Assembly (NCBI GenBank): GCA_015956445.1
Contig: WIUZ02000013.1
Location: 806,001-870,000, forward strand
Reading direction: 5' to 3'
Origin: Thelephora terrestris
Taxonomy: Eukaryota; Basidiomycota; Agaricomycetes; Thelephorales; Thelephoraceae
DNA length: 64,000 nucleotides
Positions 12,301-23,855 of the stretch are shown piece by piece (position 1 is the stretch's first letter; each line of letters starts with the position of its first letter). Position numbers and translations under genes: made by a program. The notes beneath the pieces were generated by a model. That model had not been told where the DNA came from, searched no databases, and saw only the letters and a program-made list of their open reading frames with translations.

Positions 12301-12685
12301 ATCACCAGAGATCGAGACATAGAAACCATAAGCACCCTACTCACCTTGAGCTTCGCTTCTTCCGGTAAGGAGAAGAACAACCTCGAGGCAGATATCACAG
12401 CCGTTATGACATCCTCTGGTATTCCATGATTTTCCACTAAAAACCAGATACTATTTAGTCCGCATCTGGCGCTGGAATGGTATTCTGAGAGCCAGACCGT
12501 AGAAGAACCCAACATCCATACAGGCCCGTTTTACCTCTCCAGCCAACGATTTTCGAGCCGTTAGACTCAGGGAGCGGAGGTTGGCCAAATCACTGCGTCC
12601 GAGACGGACTGTCAGCGCAGGCGAGCCGAGCAGAAGTTGTGAAGATCCACATCACCGGGATTCGAGAGAAGGCGTCCTTTGCCAT
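9397..12685 (-). pseudogene. 2-oxoglutarate/Fe(II)-dependent oxygenase gene, interrupted by about 1.8 kb
   Basis: Ten exons with clean splice sites can be joined on the minus strand: 12685-12651, 12592-12498, 12436-12345, 12264-12041, 12003-11901, 11814-11720, then after a large gap 9897-9827, 9773-9745, 9684-9581 and 9519-9397. The product is a cytosolic dioxygenase of the isopenicillin N synthase-like superfamily. It starts MAKDAFSRIPVIDLANL and contains GFFYVENHGIPED. The HxD half of the iron site begins at IGIGAHT plus a split GA codon. The second His lies in STVHRAINRS, and the 2OG-binding Arg in RYSMPLFFG. The exon that should supply the Asp and the following strand (DYE-FTIL type) is not visible between 11719 and 9898, so the gene is probably broken or split by an insertion. 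The alternative is one very long intron with a diverged exon. The substrate is unknown. Confidence 0.72.
9990..11710. other. Unexplained 1.7 kb interval inside the 2OG oxygenase gene
   Basis: Neighbouring introns are about 50 nt, so this interval is roughly 30 times the local norm. It holds a 12-base A run near 10059 and several short unconvincing ORFs on both strands. I found no transposase, no clear terminal inverted repeats and no target duplication. It may be a decayed insertion. Confidence 0.4.
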
Positions 12686-14010
12686 GATGTTCGGTTCCTT
12701 GATTCGCGTTGCGACGATGGTCTCCCGAAACCGTTCTGGGCTGGCTGGAATCCAACCTCAGGTTCAGAGTAGGGGTGGACGTCCTGAATTGGATCCTGTG
12801 GGGACTTGGGCTCCAAAATGATCGGGCGCTGTGTCCATTGTCCTCAGTGGTGGAGAATAAAACATCACAGAAAAATCGCTTTGCTGAAAAAATGTAACTC
12901 GTAGCCTGAGATGGACGCCCCGGAAATTAAAGTAGGTGCACGGCAGGTGCACATAACTGCAGTCATAACAGGAAAGCTTTGATGTACTATAGCAAGGCAG
13001 GTTCGACTGCTGGCACTCCTCAACCCAAGCGGTAATGTGATTCTTGGTTGTTTGAGCCACATCGAAGGAGCACTTCCACTAGCGCAGCCACGAAAACGAA
13101 AAAACAGCTTCCAGCATAAAGAAACATCCTTGGAGTAAACTGAGAGTTTCGTGGCTAGCTGTCCTTATAAGCTCATCGATGTGTTCGAGGGCAACCCAAC
13201 TTATCTCTCCAGAGATTTGCGCCCATGCCTGCAACATCTGCTGGTGCATACCCCAGAGGGGAGGATAAACCAGAGAGTAAAGGATCGTTCCTCAGCAGTA
13301 GGTGGTTTAATGTCACTTTCACATTGGGTAAGTTCTCCCTGATACTCCTGTGGGTGTGGTCGACGCTTAAATCGGTGACCCAGGGTGGTGCATGGTGTTC
13401 GTAGCTGTGGTGTGCTTTATCGTAAAGCGGCACCGCCAGGGGCTTGCTCGTCCCGTAGTGACGGCGGCAAGGACAGGCTCCGCGACTTTAGCCAGCAAAC
13501 ACGAGGATATATCACACCTGTTGGTGGTGGGATTGGGAGGAACGGAGAAGTGTCGCGTTGGCTTCGTCTGGGTGATTCTCGGCAAACCTCCCCCAGCGTA
13601 TATACCACACCGGCCATCTCGAGAGGTGTGGCAGGGAGTGATCAGGTGAGCACAGGCGATCCCCATGCAGTCCGCCGCTAAATCACGTATCCAGCCCCAG
13701 GAGAGTACGACGATTGGTCGGCGAAGTGAGAGAGGCTCCGCACCATGTTATTTAGGTACATTAGCGGCTTAAAGTTACCCGTAGACAAATAACTAATCCA
13801 TGTGAACGTTCTACATACCGTTCGCTCGAGGCCGTTTGTGCGGGTGCCGATCAATGCCGGTCTCTGCTGAGTTGGTATTTTGTAGTCACATTCAGACTCC
13901 GACTATGGCAAATCAACGCTTCGGCCGCAGACTCCCTACGAACGTCGACTACGCACCGCGACAACATCACCCTCAGCCTTCCAACTCCTCGATTCAAGTG
14001 GTTTTCAGTC
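12686..14010. other. Intergenic region, nothing recognised
   Basis: This lies between the start of the 2OG oxygenase gene (minus) and the V-ATPase gene (plus), so it must contain both promoters. Short ORFs overlap on both strands around 13.4-13.7 kb, but none has a recognisable motif or splice pattern. Confidence 0.45.
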
Positions 14011-14881
14011 ATGTCTGAATATTGCCCGGTTTACGCTCCCTTCTTTGGTGCCATGGTGAGCTTTCCAGATGTGGCTTAGGGCCTGTCGCTTTGGGAGCCG
14101 GGTTGCTGACCAGCGGGCAGGGTTGTGCTAGTGCCATTATCTTCACATGTGAGCTCCATTTTTTGCGCACGAGTAAGATGATGCTGATTCATCGAAAGGT
14201 ATCGGTGCTAGGTCTGTTCTCGCGTGGTCAAACCATTTTGGACCGCGGTTTATGCTTTCCCTTTAGCTACGGAACGGCTAAGTCCGGTGTTGGCATCTCA
14301 GCTATGTCTGTTCTTCGGCCAGATTTAATGATGAAGTGTGTTATTCCTGTCATCATGGCTGGTATTATTGCTGTGCGTAGAATCGTCGCTGTTTAGCTCT
14401 CCGACGCGTTCTTACCAGGATCTCGCAGATCTACGGACTCGTCGTCTCTGTGTTAATCTCCGGAAACCGTAGGATCCCGTGTCCTTGGTCTCAGTGTACG
14501 CACTAATTGGCTATTCACAGTCGCTCCGAAAATGTCCCTCTTCCAGGGCTTCGTCCAACTCGGTGCCGGTCTTTCCGTTGGTCTTTCCGGCCTCTCCGCT
14601 GGCTTCGCTATTGGAATTGTTGGCGACGCCGGTGTCAGGGGTTATGCACAGCAGCCAAGGCTCTTTGTCGGAATGGTCAGCGCCTTGAACCGACAATGGA
14701 TTTCTCTATTGACTTTGGGATCGCACAGCTTCTTATCCTCATTTTTGCCGAGGTCTTGGGTCTCTACGGTCTCATCGTTGCCCTCATTATGAACACCAAG
14801 GCTGATGGTGTCTCAGTGGTACGTACCCTGTATAACTCTCGGACAGATCTAGCATACTCATTCTTGGGGAAGTGTGACTAA
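14011..14881 (+). CDS. VMA3: V-type proton ATPase 16 kDa proteolipid subunit c
   Basis: Eight exons, 14011-14055, 14121-14148, 14199-14211, 14267-14372, 14429-14468, 14521-14675, 14729-14818 and 14873-14881, join to 486 nt, or 161 residues, the normal size. The protein forms the rotating membrane ring of the vacuolar/endosomal proton pump. It is almost entirely four membrane helices. Helix 1 starts at YAPFFGAMG, the linker has [11 protein letters not shown], helix 3 is rich in small residues ([13 protein letters not shown]), and helix 4 carries the proton-binding Glu in [12 protein letters not shown]. The 13-nt third exon restores the conserved TCIGASYGTAK stretch. The last intron (54 nt) is a multiple of three without a stop, so retaining it would add 18 residues before the same stop. 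The c rather than c' or c'' assignment rests on overall similarity to Vma3 and the C-terminal NTKAD tail. Confidence 0.9.
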
Positions 14882-15200
14882 TGGCTGAGGAAAGCGACGA
14901 TAATGTAGAGATATGAGATTAATGCGAAATTTCTGCCTGCTCTCGTCATCTGTTCCTGCTTTCACCTGAGTGTGACCCGTCCATGTGTAGCATCGAGTAT
15001 GGTTTTGTTCTCTCCAGGAGCAATCACATATACCCATACCACTCTGACTGAACGTGCGTTGTGAGCCTGATCAGGCGTGAAACCGCGTGAGCTAAACAAT
15101 GGTATTGATACCCGAACTACGACCGCTCTTGCCTCACTTCGAGGTCTCTCCCCTCATGACTTTTTGTCGCCTTTCCCATTGAGATACTCATCTATCGACC
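14882..15200. other. Short intergenic region
   Basis: 319 bases between two plus-strand genes. It serves as the 3' flank of the V-ATPase gene and the promoter of the SUN-like gene. Nothing specific is seen. Confidence 0.5.
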
Positions 15201-18112
15201 ATGAGATTCTCTTCCCTTCCCTGCACTCTTGTCGCTCTCCTCTTCACGTGTCCTGTCCTCGCCGCGCTAACCACTCGCAACGACCCATTCCGCACGATCG
15301 CGCTCAAACAACCCAAGTGCGGACAAGAACCGGTGTGCTGCCTGATATCGCCGCCTCTCACAGAGTCCCAGCCGACGGAGGAAGAGCTTCTGCTTTCGTT
15401 CGAGGAATGGAAGGCGAAACTATCGGCCCACAACCCCAGTTCCGCTACCGGGTCTTCCGGAGACATTGACTCTGCACGTCGTATGCCTGGAATGGATTAT
15501 AATCAGCCGGCGGACGGCTCAGAGAACGGTGTTCACGATGGTAGGGGTAGGGAAAGCAAAGACGACAGGACGGATTCTTCATTGGTTCCCAATTCCGTGC
15601 CCGGTGCTCCCGGACAGCCTCTCCTCCAAGACCAGGATGAGTTCGGATTCGGAGAACCTATGTTACCTCATTTCCGAGTCCCACTGACGGACAGGTTCAA
15701 CTACGCAAGCACGGATTGCTCAGCACGCATACACAAGGCCCACAAATCGGCTAAATCGGCTTCGTCCATTCTTTCGTCAAAGAAAGACAGATATATGCTC
15801 AGCCCTTGTGCTACCAAAACCGCTGACGGGAAGGAAGAAAAGCATTTCGTGATTGTGGAATTGTGCGACGATATTCGGATCGATACCGTCCAGCTCGCCA
15901 ATTTCGAGTTCTTCAGTGGCGTATTCAAAGAGTTCACCGTCAGCGTGGCGAAGACGTATACCCCGGACGTGCCTGAGTGGACCACTATGGGGACATATCG
16001 AGCGAGGAATATTCGCGGAGTACAAGTGTGTATCCTCTGTCCGTGTGGCTGGTTTGTACAGATGGCTGATCATACTGAGCAGTCATTCCACCCTCCAACT
16101 TCTTTCCGCGATTTCTATCGGTATATCCGAGTCGATTTTCATTCGCACTACGGAAGTGAATTTTACTGCCCGGTGTCGCTTCTACGTGTCTACGGCCTCA
16201 CGCATCTCGAGGAGTGGAAATGGAACAGTAGGGCAGAGCGTTACGAACAGTTCCAAATCCCTGCCGAAGTCCCCCTTCAGGATGCCAATCCCAGCTCTGC
16301 CTCCCATTTAACTCCTGTGGAGGTGGTCGTGGAAACCGTCCACACGCAGACCGCCGACCTACCCGCAGAGCCGCCTTTGGAACCTGTTCGCACCGGGATA
16401 CATGCGGATACTCAACCCCCTGTAGACACCTCCGCTCCCGATCTAGAGCCCACTTCAAGCCCAGAGGACGCGAGAGTGGATGAAAGTCCGGCGCCTCTCG
16501 CGAATGCTGAACCTATCTCGGTCACCTCTGCTTCGTCAGTTGCATCCCACTCTCAACCCGATACGTCACGGTCGAAATCGGTTCCAACCTCACAAACAAC
16601 AGAAGTAATCACTAGCGTCACGGTTCGGCCCTCCCCACCCGCTCAACCATCTCACGCGACTCCAGTAATTTCATTGAGCCCACAAGCCCTGATTCCGCCC
16701 CCCCACGCTGGCGCGAACGGTGGGGAATCTATATATCTAACGATTATGAATCGGATCGCGAAGCTAGAGCACAACGCAACGTTGCGTGCCCGATATGTGG
16801 AGGAGCATACAGTCGGGGTTCGCGAGGTGTTAAAGAGGTTGACAGAAGAGGTTGGAAGGTTGGAAGGGATCGTAAGGGGATTGTCTCAGCGTTAACCTGA
16901 AGGTGCTGATGATTAACGGCCATTACAGGGAAAGGCAAAAGCCCAGATGTACCAGCGTTCCTTGCAAGAGATTGAGAGACATCAGAAGAGACTGGAGTTG
17001 GAGCACGGGGAGCTGATGTCTCGTGTCCAATACCTGGCTGAAGAGGTGAGTTTACTCCTCGGCATCCGAAAAGGCTCGAAGGCTCAATCTATTGTAGATC
17101 ACAATGGAAAAACGTCTGGGTATCGCTCAGCTATGCATAATGGTCGCAGTGTTGGTCTTCATGGCTCTGACGCGCGGATCTCGTGGCGAGAGCATGGATC
17201 ATGCCCTTTTGCCCCGATTGTCAAGGTCGAGCAGAACGACGAGTCTGAGTGGGGAATGGGCGCATAGGCTTAGGACAGGGAGTAACCCGACACTACCCAC
17301 CCAGTCGCTTGACGGTGGTATCGCGAGGGGAAAAGGTACGAGATTTGCACTGTCGTGCCGCTTTACTCGTAGCCTCTTATTCGTGCATTGCAGCGGCGTT
17401 GGAGAATCAGAAAATCGGGTCCTCATCCAGCGTGACACCGACGTTAGACCGAGTAGATCGCATGCAACATTGGGGCCAGAACGGTTCACAGACGGCACCC
17501 AACTCGCTAAAGAAGAGCAGTAGTCGAGCAAGGACCCCTCAAACTCGGACATCTAGGGTGGTCAGAACGTCTACCACTACCCTGCCGTCACTTCGTTCTC
17601 ACATCACCCGGGTCAACTCGCACTCGCATGGGGTTAATTTGATGAGCCAAAGTGTGAGCTCGAGCGTTATCACGCCAGGACCCAGGTCGGCGAAACGATG
17701 GGCAAGAACCGCGCATGTCCACGAAATCAAGAGGATGAATGGTGACAGCGGAGTGTCGTCTCAGTCAGAGGCTGAGATCGAGACACCGAATGACTCCTCT
17801 TCGAAAGTCGGATGGTCGAACAAGGGAAAACAAAAGGAGGTTGAAGGTGTGGAGCATGGTTCGTTAATCGTTGGTGCCAAATACCCCAGGAGAGGGTCAT
17901 TTGGGAGGTCGCCGTTGCGACCGACGTCTTCGACGAACGTGAATGTACTCGATGCGGAGGTTACGGACTCATGGGTTGACACGGACGATGGGTCATCGTC
18001 GGAACCGGATGTGTACTTGAACAGGGCCAAGGAAAGGTTCACGAGATCTGCGGATACTTTGACGATTCACCACCACCCGTCGCCTGGACTTGTCGGCGTC
18101 GGGGCCTCATGA
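15201..18112 (+). CDS. SLP1: SUN-domain-like protein of the SLP1/OPT family, ER membrane
   Basis: Five exons, 15201-16025, 16083-16871, 16929-17045, 17098-17335 and 17394-18112, join to 2688 nt, or 895 residues. Residues 1-22 are a signal peptide (MRFSSLPCTLVALLF then CPVLAA). A SUN/UNC84-like beta-sandwich follows at about residues 165-335, with NYASTDCSARIH, KHFVIVELCDDIRIDT, LANFEFFSG, FRDFYRYIRVDFHSHYG and LLRVYG. After a Ser/Pro/Thr-rich linker come two coiled-coil stretches and one membrane helix (LCIMVAVLVFMAL). A basic, Ser-rich cytoplasmic tail of roughly 280 residues ends the protein. This order matches yeast Slp1, which works with Emp65 to protect soluble ER proteins. The 57-nt intron inside the SUN domain is in frame without a stop, so a naive ORF reads through it. 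Length and tail are larger than in yeast. Confidence 0.85.
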
Positions 18113-18838
18113 ACCCTCACGATCGAGTTCACTCTCCCCAGCCCCTTGGTTACCTTTCAAAACATCTGTTCCCCTCCTCCAATTGCCTTCGGGGTGAATA
18201 CCAGCACCCTTCGTACTCCCAATTTCTTTCTATACCTGCTCCTACTTCACGCACATACGATTGACATTTTCCCCGCTGGACGTTTCATCACCCTCATCTG
18301 CGCGTTCCCATCTCATTCTTGCATGATTCCCCCCTACGCACTCTGTTTTTGTATTCATCGTGTATTACGAGTGACTGTTCATAAGGCTACACAACGTGTA
18401 CACGACGCGAATGTACATGGCTTCTCACAGGAATCGACTTCCTAACAACGCATTCAATGGCACATCTTGATGTTTCTAGTAATTGGTCCGAGTTCTAGTG
18501 ACCGCTTGAAACCCTGGTCCTCGTTACATAACCGCCCGACGACCGTCGTTCTGGTGATGTGGGTCAACAAGTTACAACTGATCCGCAACCGAAAATGATT
18601 CCGTTTTGGTCGACCGTCAAATCGCAACGCACGTGTATCACGAGGATCGGAAATTAGAGTTGCATTGGGATGATGCCGTGAGGCGTGGTTAGTAAGTACA
18701 CAAGCTGATCAGAACAACAACAACAAAGATGGAAGGATAGATACAGCGGACAAGGTGGGAACATCCTGCTCATAAGAGAGACGCCCGACTCGAAGCGATC
18801 CACAGAATAGGAGGATAGGCGATGTGAATGCAAACCCT
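18113..18838. other. Intergenic region between convergent genes
   Basis: 3' flanks of the SUN-like gene (plus) and the P450 gene (minus). No conserved frame or RNA gene was recognised. Confidence 0.45.
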
Positions 18839-20788
18839 TCATACATCCCTTCGCTTCATGCCTACTCTGCATGCAATTGGCTTACGAAGGAATCCCTCGA
18901 GAGTGTCGAACTGCACGAAAGAAAGGATTCGATTAGCCGGGGCCGGGGTTGGCAGGGGGAGGTTAGGAGGTTTGGCTTACCCGTTTCTTTGGGTGCTCGA
19001 GAACGAATGTGTAGCGACGAAAGATGGTGGCGATGAAGATTTGGAGTTCCATGTTCGCGAGGTTCTTACCCACGCACGCCCTACATATCAATAACAAAAG
19101 GGTTCGGTCAGTCTCCTCTGCAGGCGACACGAAACCTGAGCTGTTGCACTGACCTGGGACCATATGAAAACGGGTTGAACGTCTTCTGGATTCCAGCTTG
19201 ATCTTGCTCGAACCACCGTTCGGGCCTAAACGCATCAACGTCCTCTCCCCAAATCTCCGGGTCCCGATGGATCGTGTAGCTGGGTACGCTCAAGACGGTG
19301 CCCTCCGGGAAGAACTTTCCCGAAACATTCAAACCACCCTCAGGGACGAGACGCGGGAGACCCATGGAAGAGGTGGAGTGCAACCGGAGGGCTTCGTTGA
19401 TGACGGCTTCGAGATAAGGCAGCCGCTTGACGATTTCGGACGAGGCGATCGGGTCGTCCTCGTGTCCGAGAGCTTGGTCAAGTTCGGCCTGAAGTTTTGA
19501 TTGAGCTTTGGGATTCAAGGCGAGGTAGTAGGTGATAGCGCAAGAGGAGCTAGAATTTCGGTTCAGTGAACTGTGCGTGCAAGACATGAAGGTCGGTAAT
19601 CTCACTTGGAGGTAGTATCTGAGCCGGCGATGAGTTGAGTGAGGGCCTCGGCGGTGAGTTCCGGGCGTCCCATAGGTTTTCCTTCATCGTCTTTGCCTTC
19701 CTGGAGTTTGCTGAGGAGATCCACACGATCCGAAGGGGCCTTGAGACGCTTGCTGACGGCAGCGATGGCAATTCCAGCCAATTTCGCAGTCGAAACGCTT
19801 CCCTTGCGATACCACGGGTGAAACTTCTTCAAAAGCGGTCGAACCCACGGAGGGAGAACGCCCATCGAAGCGGAATAGTCCCCGCGTTCGTTCAAGATTT
19901 GTACGGCGGGGAAGTATTCGACGTCGACTTCCGCTTCCTCGTTTCCGTAGGTGGCCATGGCGTTAGCTTGGGATTTGGCTACGGGGGCGGCGTCCTTTGC
20001 CGCCTTGAGCATGCCGAAGGGGGATCCAAAGGCGAGGTCGCCGATGACGTCGAACGCGAGGTAGTTGTACCCTTAGGATCAATCAAGAGCCGTGAGATGA
20101 CTGCGTTTCTACGAAGTCTGGAGACCAAACTCACATGGGAGGCAATCAAACCAAACCCACCCGTTCTTTCCGAACCATCCGTCACCTTCATCGCCCGAAA
20201 GACCCTTCTTTCCGCCTTCGGCAAGTTTGTCCCATTGCCCGAGTAGTTCCCCAATGTGCAGACGAATGTAGGGCTCAAACTCAAGCACGCTCTTGAGAGA
20301 GAAGATGTGAGAGACGATCTTGCGCTTTCTAGCGTGATCTGATCGGTTGCGGGTGTTGAAGAGGCCTCTGTGGATGGACACGAAAGCGTCGTAGAAGTTG
20401 CTCTTCAGAGTCCCGTTTCCGTGGGCGTAGACGACTTGGAGGGCATCTGGGTCGGCGATTGACACGTGGTTTGGGGCGAGTCGTACGAAGGGCCCTGCAG
20501 ACGAGGAAAGAGTAAGTAAACGGAGGTGGACGTCGATGGACTGTCGTAGAGGCAAGGGAATTTACCATATTGTTTGTGGAGTTCGTGAACGACCTCGGAC
20601 CTGTGGCCTCGCGCAGCAACACGACCCAACCAACCGTCGGTAAACTTGGCGAGCCAAGGTCCGGGGATCGACCTTATCCCATGCGTATCGACGACGTAAG
20701 GGACTATGTGAGCCGCCACAATCAGCGCGCCCGTGAAAAGGATGGTCGTATAGTATTCGCCGTCCAAGCCAAACGATGGCAAAGACAT
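18839..20788 (-). CDS. Cytochrome P450, CYP53-like (benzoate 4-monooxygenase type)
   Basis: Six exons on the minus strand, 20788-20566, 20494-20135, 20071-19606, 19549-19154, 19080-18981 and 18910-18839, join to 1617 nt, or 538 residues, a typical microsomal P450. The N-terminus has a membrane anchor (YYTTILFTGALIVAAHIV) followed by the Pro hinge GIRSIPGPW. The I-helix oxygen-activation motif is AGSDTTS, the K-helix ExxR is in NEALRLHS, the PERW motif is FRPERWF, and the heme loop FSYGPRACVGKNLA carries the axial Cys. Stretches such as RLAPNHVSIADPDALQ and GLFNTRNRSDHARKRKI match CYP53 enzymes, which para-hydroxylate benzoate, as I remember them. ATG 20788 is preferred because upstream frame has only a TTG. 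This is the intact relative of two decayed copies at 30.8-32.3 and 45.7-47.2 kb. Confidence 0.88.
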
Positions 20789-20842
20789 GATGAGGGGAGA
20801 TGTGGAAGGGGGAACGTGGTCACCGATAGTGCAACCGGACAA

Positions 20843-20850
20843 TATTTATA
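20843..20850 (-). promoter_or_regulatory. TATA-like box upstream of the P450 gene
   Basis: On the minus strand the sequence reads TATAAATA about 55 bases upstream of the P450 start codon. Position and sequence fit a core promoter; this is inference only. Confidence 0.45.
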
Positions 20851-22839
20851 TCCAAGCTAATGAAGCTCGTGCATCGCGACCGGATCTTGCGCTATCCTAC
20901 TTACAAGGTCAGGAGACACCTTCGGCGGTCTACAGGGGCCTGCGGTGCTATTCGTACATACTTGGTACACAATCAAATCTCGGATATGAATCCGACTGTA
21001 TTCCGAGGGGGTTCCAGGGACTGAGAGGAAATCCCATCGGGATTCCGGCCGTGGTGGGGCTTGTATACGCTCGAAGCTGTATCGTTCAGCGCATGAATCA
21101 GATGGGGCGTGGACGGCAGAATATTGACCGCACGCCAGAACTCGAAGGGGCAAATTTGTCACAGGTAGTCAATTCACGACACCACGGCAAAGAATAACGG
21201 TCCGACGGTGCTCCGTTTCCAGCTGAGATTGGGCTTTCAAATAGTTTCGATTGGTACGTACGGTTACCTCGGCAAACTCAAATCAAGCCTGCCTGACGCA
21301 CCCACCTGCGACCCCCACGAGACGTTGAAAGGCGCAGTACAAAAACAGAACAGCAGAGGTGGGGCAGGATAGACACACGCATTTACTGTCAAGACAATCG
21401 AGCTTCCCAAAGAGAGCCTGTCACTGGAGCAGAGCGCAGAAGAAGGCTAGACTAAGAAAGCCAGGCACAAGCGGAAACGAGAGGGAGAGTTTTATTCTTT
21501 GCAACAGGGGGCTCCTATACTAAAACGTGAGCGGCGGAGGCGAGACTCTGCGGAAAGAGAGAAGCTAGGTGCAGGCCTAGGGCGTTTCACATCCGGGGCC
21601 TGGACTCACCTCGGGAGTAGACCCCACTACCGCACAGCGCTTTTACCAGTCGAAATGATCAGTAGGACTATCCTCGATGTTGACAACAGCTGACGAACAT
21701 TATTCGGATACCCCTTCATATTCCGACGCATGCTGTCACCGAATCGCCAGAGGGGTGGAAGTATACCGTCCGAAGGAATTTGGACACGACCTCAGGGAGG
21801 TGAGGCGCGCGCCTTCCGGCGAATGCATTCCCGTATCGTTTGAGGGCCAACCGCACGACGCCGGGATGAGAGAGTTTTGAGGCCGAGAACGTGGGAAAGC
21901 GCCATCAAACCCCAGGCCATGACGTCATACCTCAAGTGCTCAGAGTCTCAGACTCCTCCGCCGTGCACCATCACAGTAAACTACTGACGGCACCCCCTTT
22001 GCGACCCCTCCGCGGGACCACGACCCTCAATGTTCGATCCGGACTTCGAGGTACAACCCCTTGCTGTAATCTCGAACATCCCTCGTGGCAATGATGCCCT
22101 GTTCAGACCGAACATCAAGACCCCCACCCCTTGGGCAGCGGTGGCGAGCGCCAGAATCGAGGGGAACGAGATTGTGAGGGCCTGAAGCGCTCGAGCGCCT
22201 GACTTTCACTGGGCTCGATACGATATGAATGCCTTCCCCGCGTACTCTACTATTCGCTCCCTCCTACTTACCACGAGGTTCGAGTTTTTTCCCCCCTCTT
22301 ATCCATCCCTTTCCTTCCTCCAGTTGCCCACGACTGAGCCCACGTTTGACTATCGGGAGAGCCATGGCCCGACGGCTCCAATGTTCCAACAATCCTATCC
22401 CATACTCAGTGCAAAGGCCGATTTTGCAGGACTTCTCATCGGCCCTACATCCTATTGTATGCGTCTATCAATCTGCGGCAACAGTGCCTGTTCGGTCCAA
22501 CGTTCTGGCGATTGGCGTCTCCTCGTTCCCCAATGTTGCTCAATCTCATGGCTCACAGGCGTCAAGTTGGGACTCGTGTCCTATACCGTAGCAGCGTTTT
22601 CGCTCGTGACGATAACCACCGCAATGAACCTTGACATTTGATTGTTTTCTTGTCGGCGGCGGGGGTCTCTATACTATCCACGGCGTCTGCCTCTTGGGCC
22701 TCTTGGACACCAATTCCTCGTCTACCCAGCCAATATCATTTTCACTGCAACGATCCTCTCCAACGACTGGCTAGCTGATAACTTTTTTTCCCTGTCAAAC
22801 TGAGTCGCCTGGATGTCTACCACGGGCACCTAGCTCTAT
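20851..22839. other. Region without a recognisable gene
   Basis: About 2 kb between the P450 promoter and the trehalase remnant. Short ORFs exist on both strands, for example at 22.2-22.6 kb, but none shows a motif I recognise. The 22.2-22.8 kb part could be the decayed upstream half of the trehalase copy; I could not confirm this. Confidence 0.35.
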
Positions 22840-23330
22840 CGCTATCATGTCATCTATGCCTTGAACTACTGTTTCGTCCTTCTGAGTAACCTGGCGATTA
22901 ACGCCGTTTTGAACGGCAAGTCCTTTGGTCTCGTACCGTCTGGGCAACCTGGGGTAACGGAGCACCTACTCTCCTCTCAACGTATCAGGAGGAGGTAATA
23001 GCACAAGCGCGATGGACGATGTCAGCAAGTTGAATGGAGCGGCCGTCAATGGGGGCACTGCTGTCAACGGAGAAGGGAGCGGCCAGACGCTGCAGAGACA
23101 GTTGGCGAATCGGTGCACTGCGGCTGCGTTTTGCAGTTGGTGGGCTACTGACGGGTAGATCTCGAAGGTTCTCCTGAGGAGATCGGAGCAGGATGGCAAT
23201 TTTGAAAAACACCGATTTTCGATCTTTCTTCTTCCGCACTTTACTCTGGTATGCTAGTAATAAACTTCCGTACTTTTTTTGATGGTTGAGTCGATTTTGT
23301 CGCCGTTGATATGGTCCTCGCAACGGCGGT
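22840..23330 (+). pseudogene. GH37 trehalase remnant A (C-terminal part)
   Basis: Broken reading frames here match the tail of the better-preserved copies at 38-40 and 48-51 kb. NGKSFGLVPSG is followed by a segment equivalent to TLQRQLANRCTAAAFCSWW in another frame. GH37 enzymes split trehalose into two glucoses. The copy lacks the catalytic middle and has several frame breaks, so it cannot be functional. It lies tail to tail with NLR1, as every trehalase remnant in the cluster does with its NLR. Confidence 0.6.
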
Positions 23331-23589
23331 CAGCGGGGTGATGTTTTGGTGAGGTTGAGACGAGGGGAAAGATGAAGGTCTGATGGGAGAGCGTCGGATT
23401 GCGTAACCCCCCGCGAACACTGTAAACGTACGTTCGCGTGAAACTTTGCCATCGAGATGTGTTTAGACACCTCTGAATCGAGAAATTGGAGGTAACCCCA
23501 AGGAAACACGACGGTGGAGAGAGGAGTCCGGAAGTGCTTGAAGTGTTCAGAATCTCTTGCTGCCAATACTATGTGATTTACAACCCAAG

Positions 23590-23855
23590 TGTTCCAGAAA
23601 TACAGACGATCCGCTACAAATGAAAAGGAAAACAGATGCAAAGTGGAGGAAATGGGGTTTGTCAACGCGGGATAAAGAGGTGCGGGACGACGAAGTCAAC
23701 AATGGATTACAGGACAATGCGTGGGTACGGTGGGTCTACACCAGTATTGTAGGGAACATCGGAAGAGTGACAAGCAGAGTGTTCGGGAATGGGTTATTCG
23801 TCTGGATGAGATGCACGCGAAGGGAGAATTAGCAGGTGTAGCGAGGCAGAGTCGC
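23590..23855. repeat. Downstream flank, class alpha (copy 1)
   Basis: This stretch is nearly identical to the one at 32660-32943; both read GGGATAAAGAGGTGCGGGAC and share the sequence around it. It links the 3' ends of NLR1 and NLR2 and differs from the flank of NLR3 and NLR4. Confidence 0.75.

Noticed and set aside
13367-13681. Overlapping ORFs of 66-99 codons on both strands as a gene
   Set aside because: Mutually overlapping frames with no similarity pattern; most likely chance in GC-balanced sequence.
20787-22640. Several ORFs of 60-140 codons between the P450 and NLR1
   Set aside because: They overlap on both strands, lack recognisable motifs, often start at non-ATG codons and show no splice-consistent extension.
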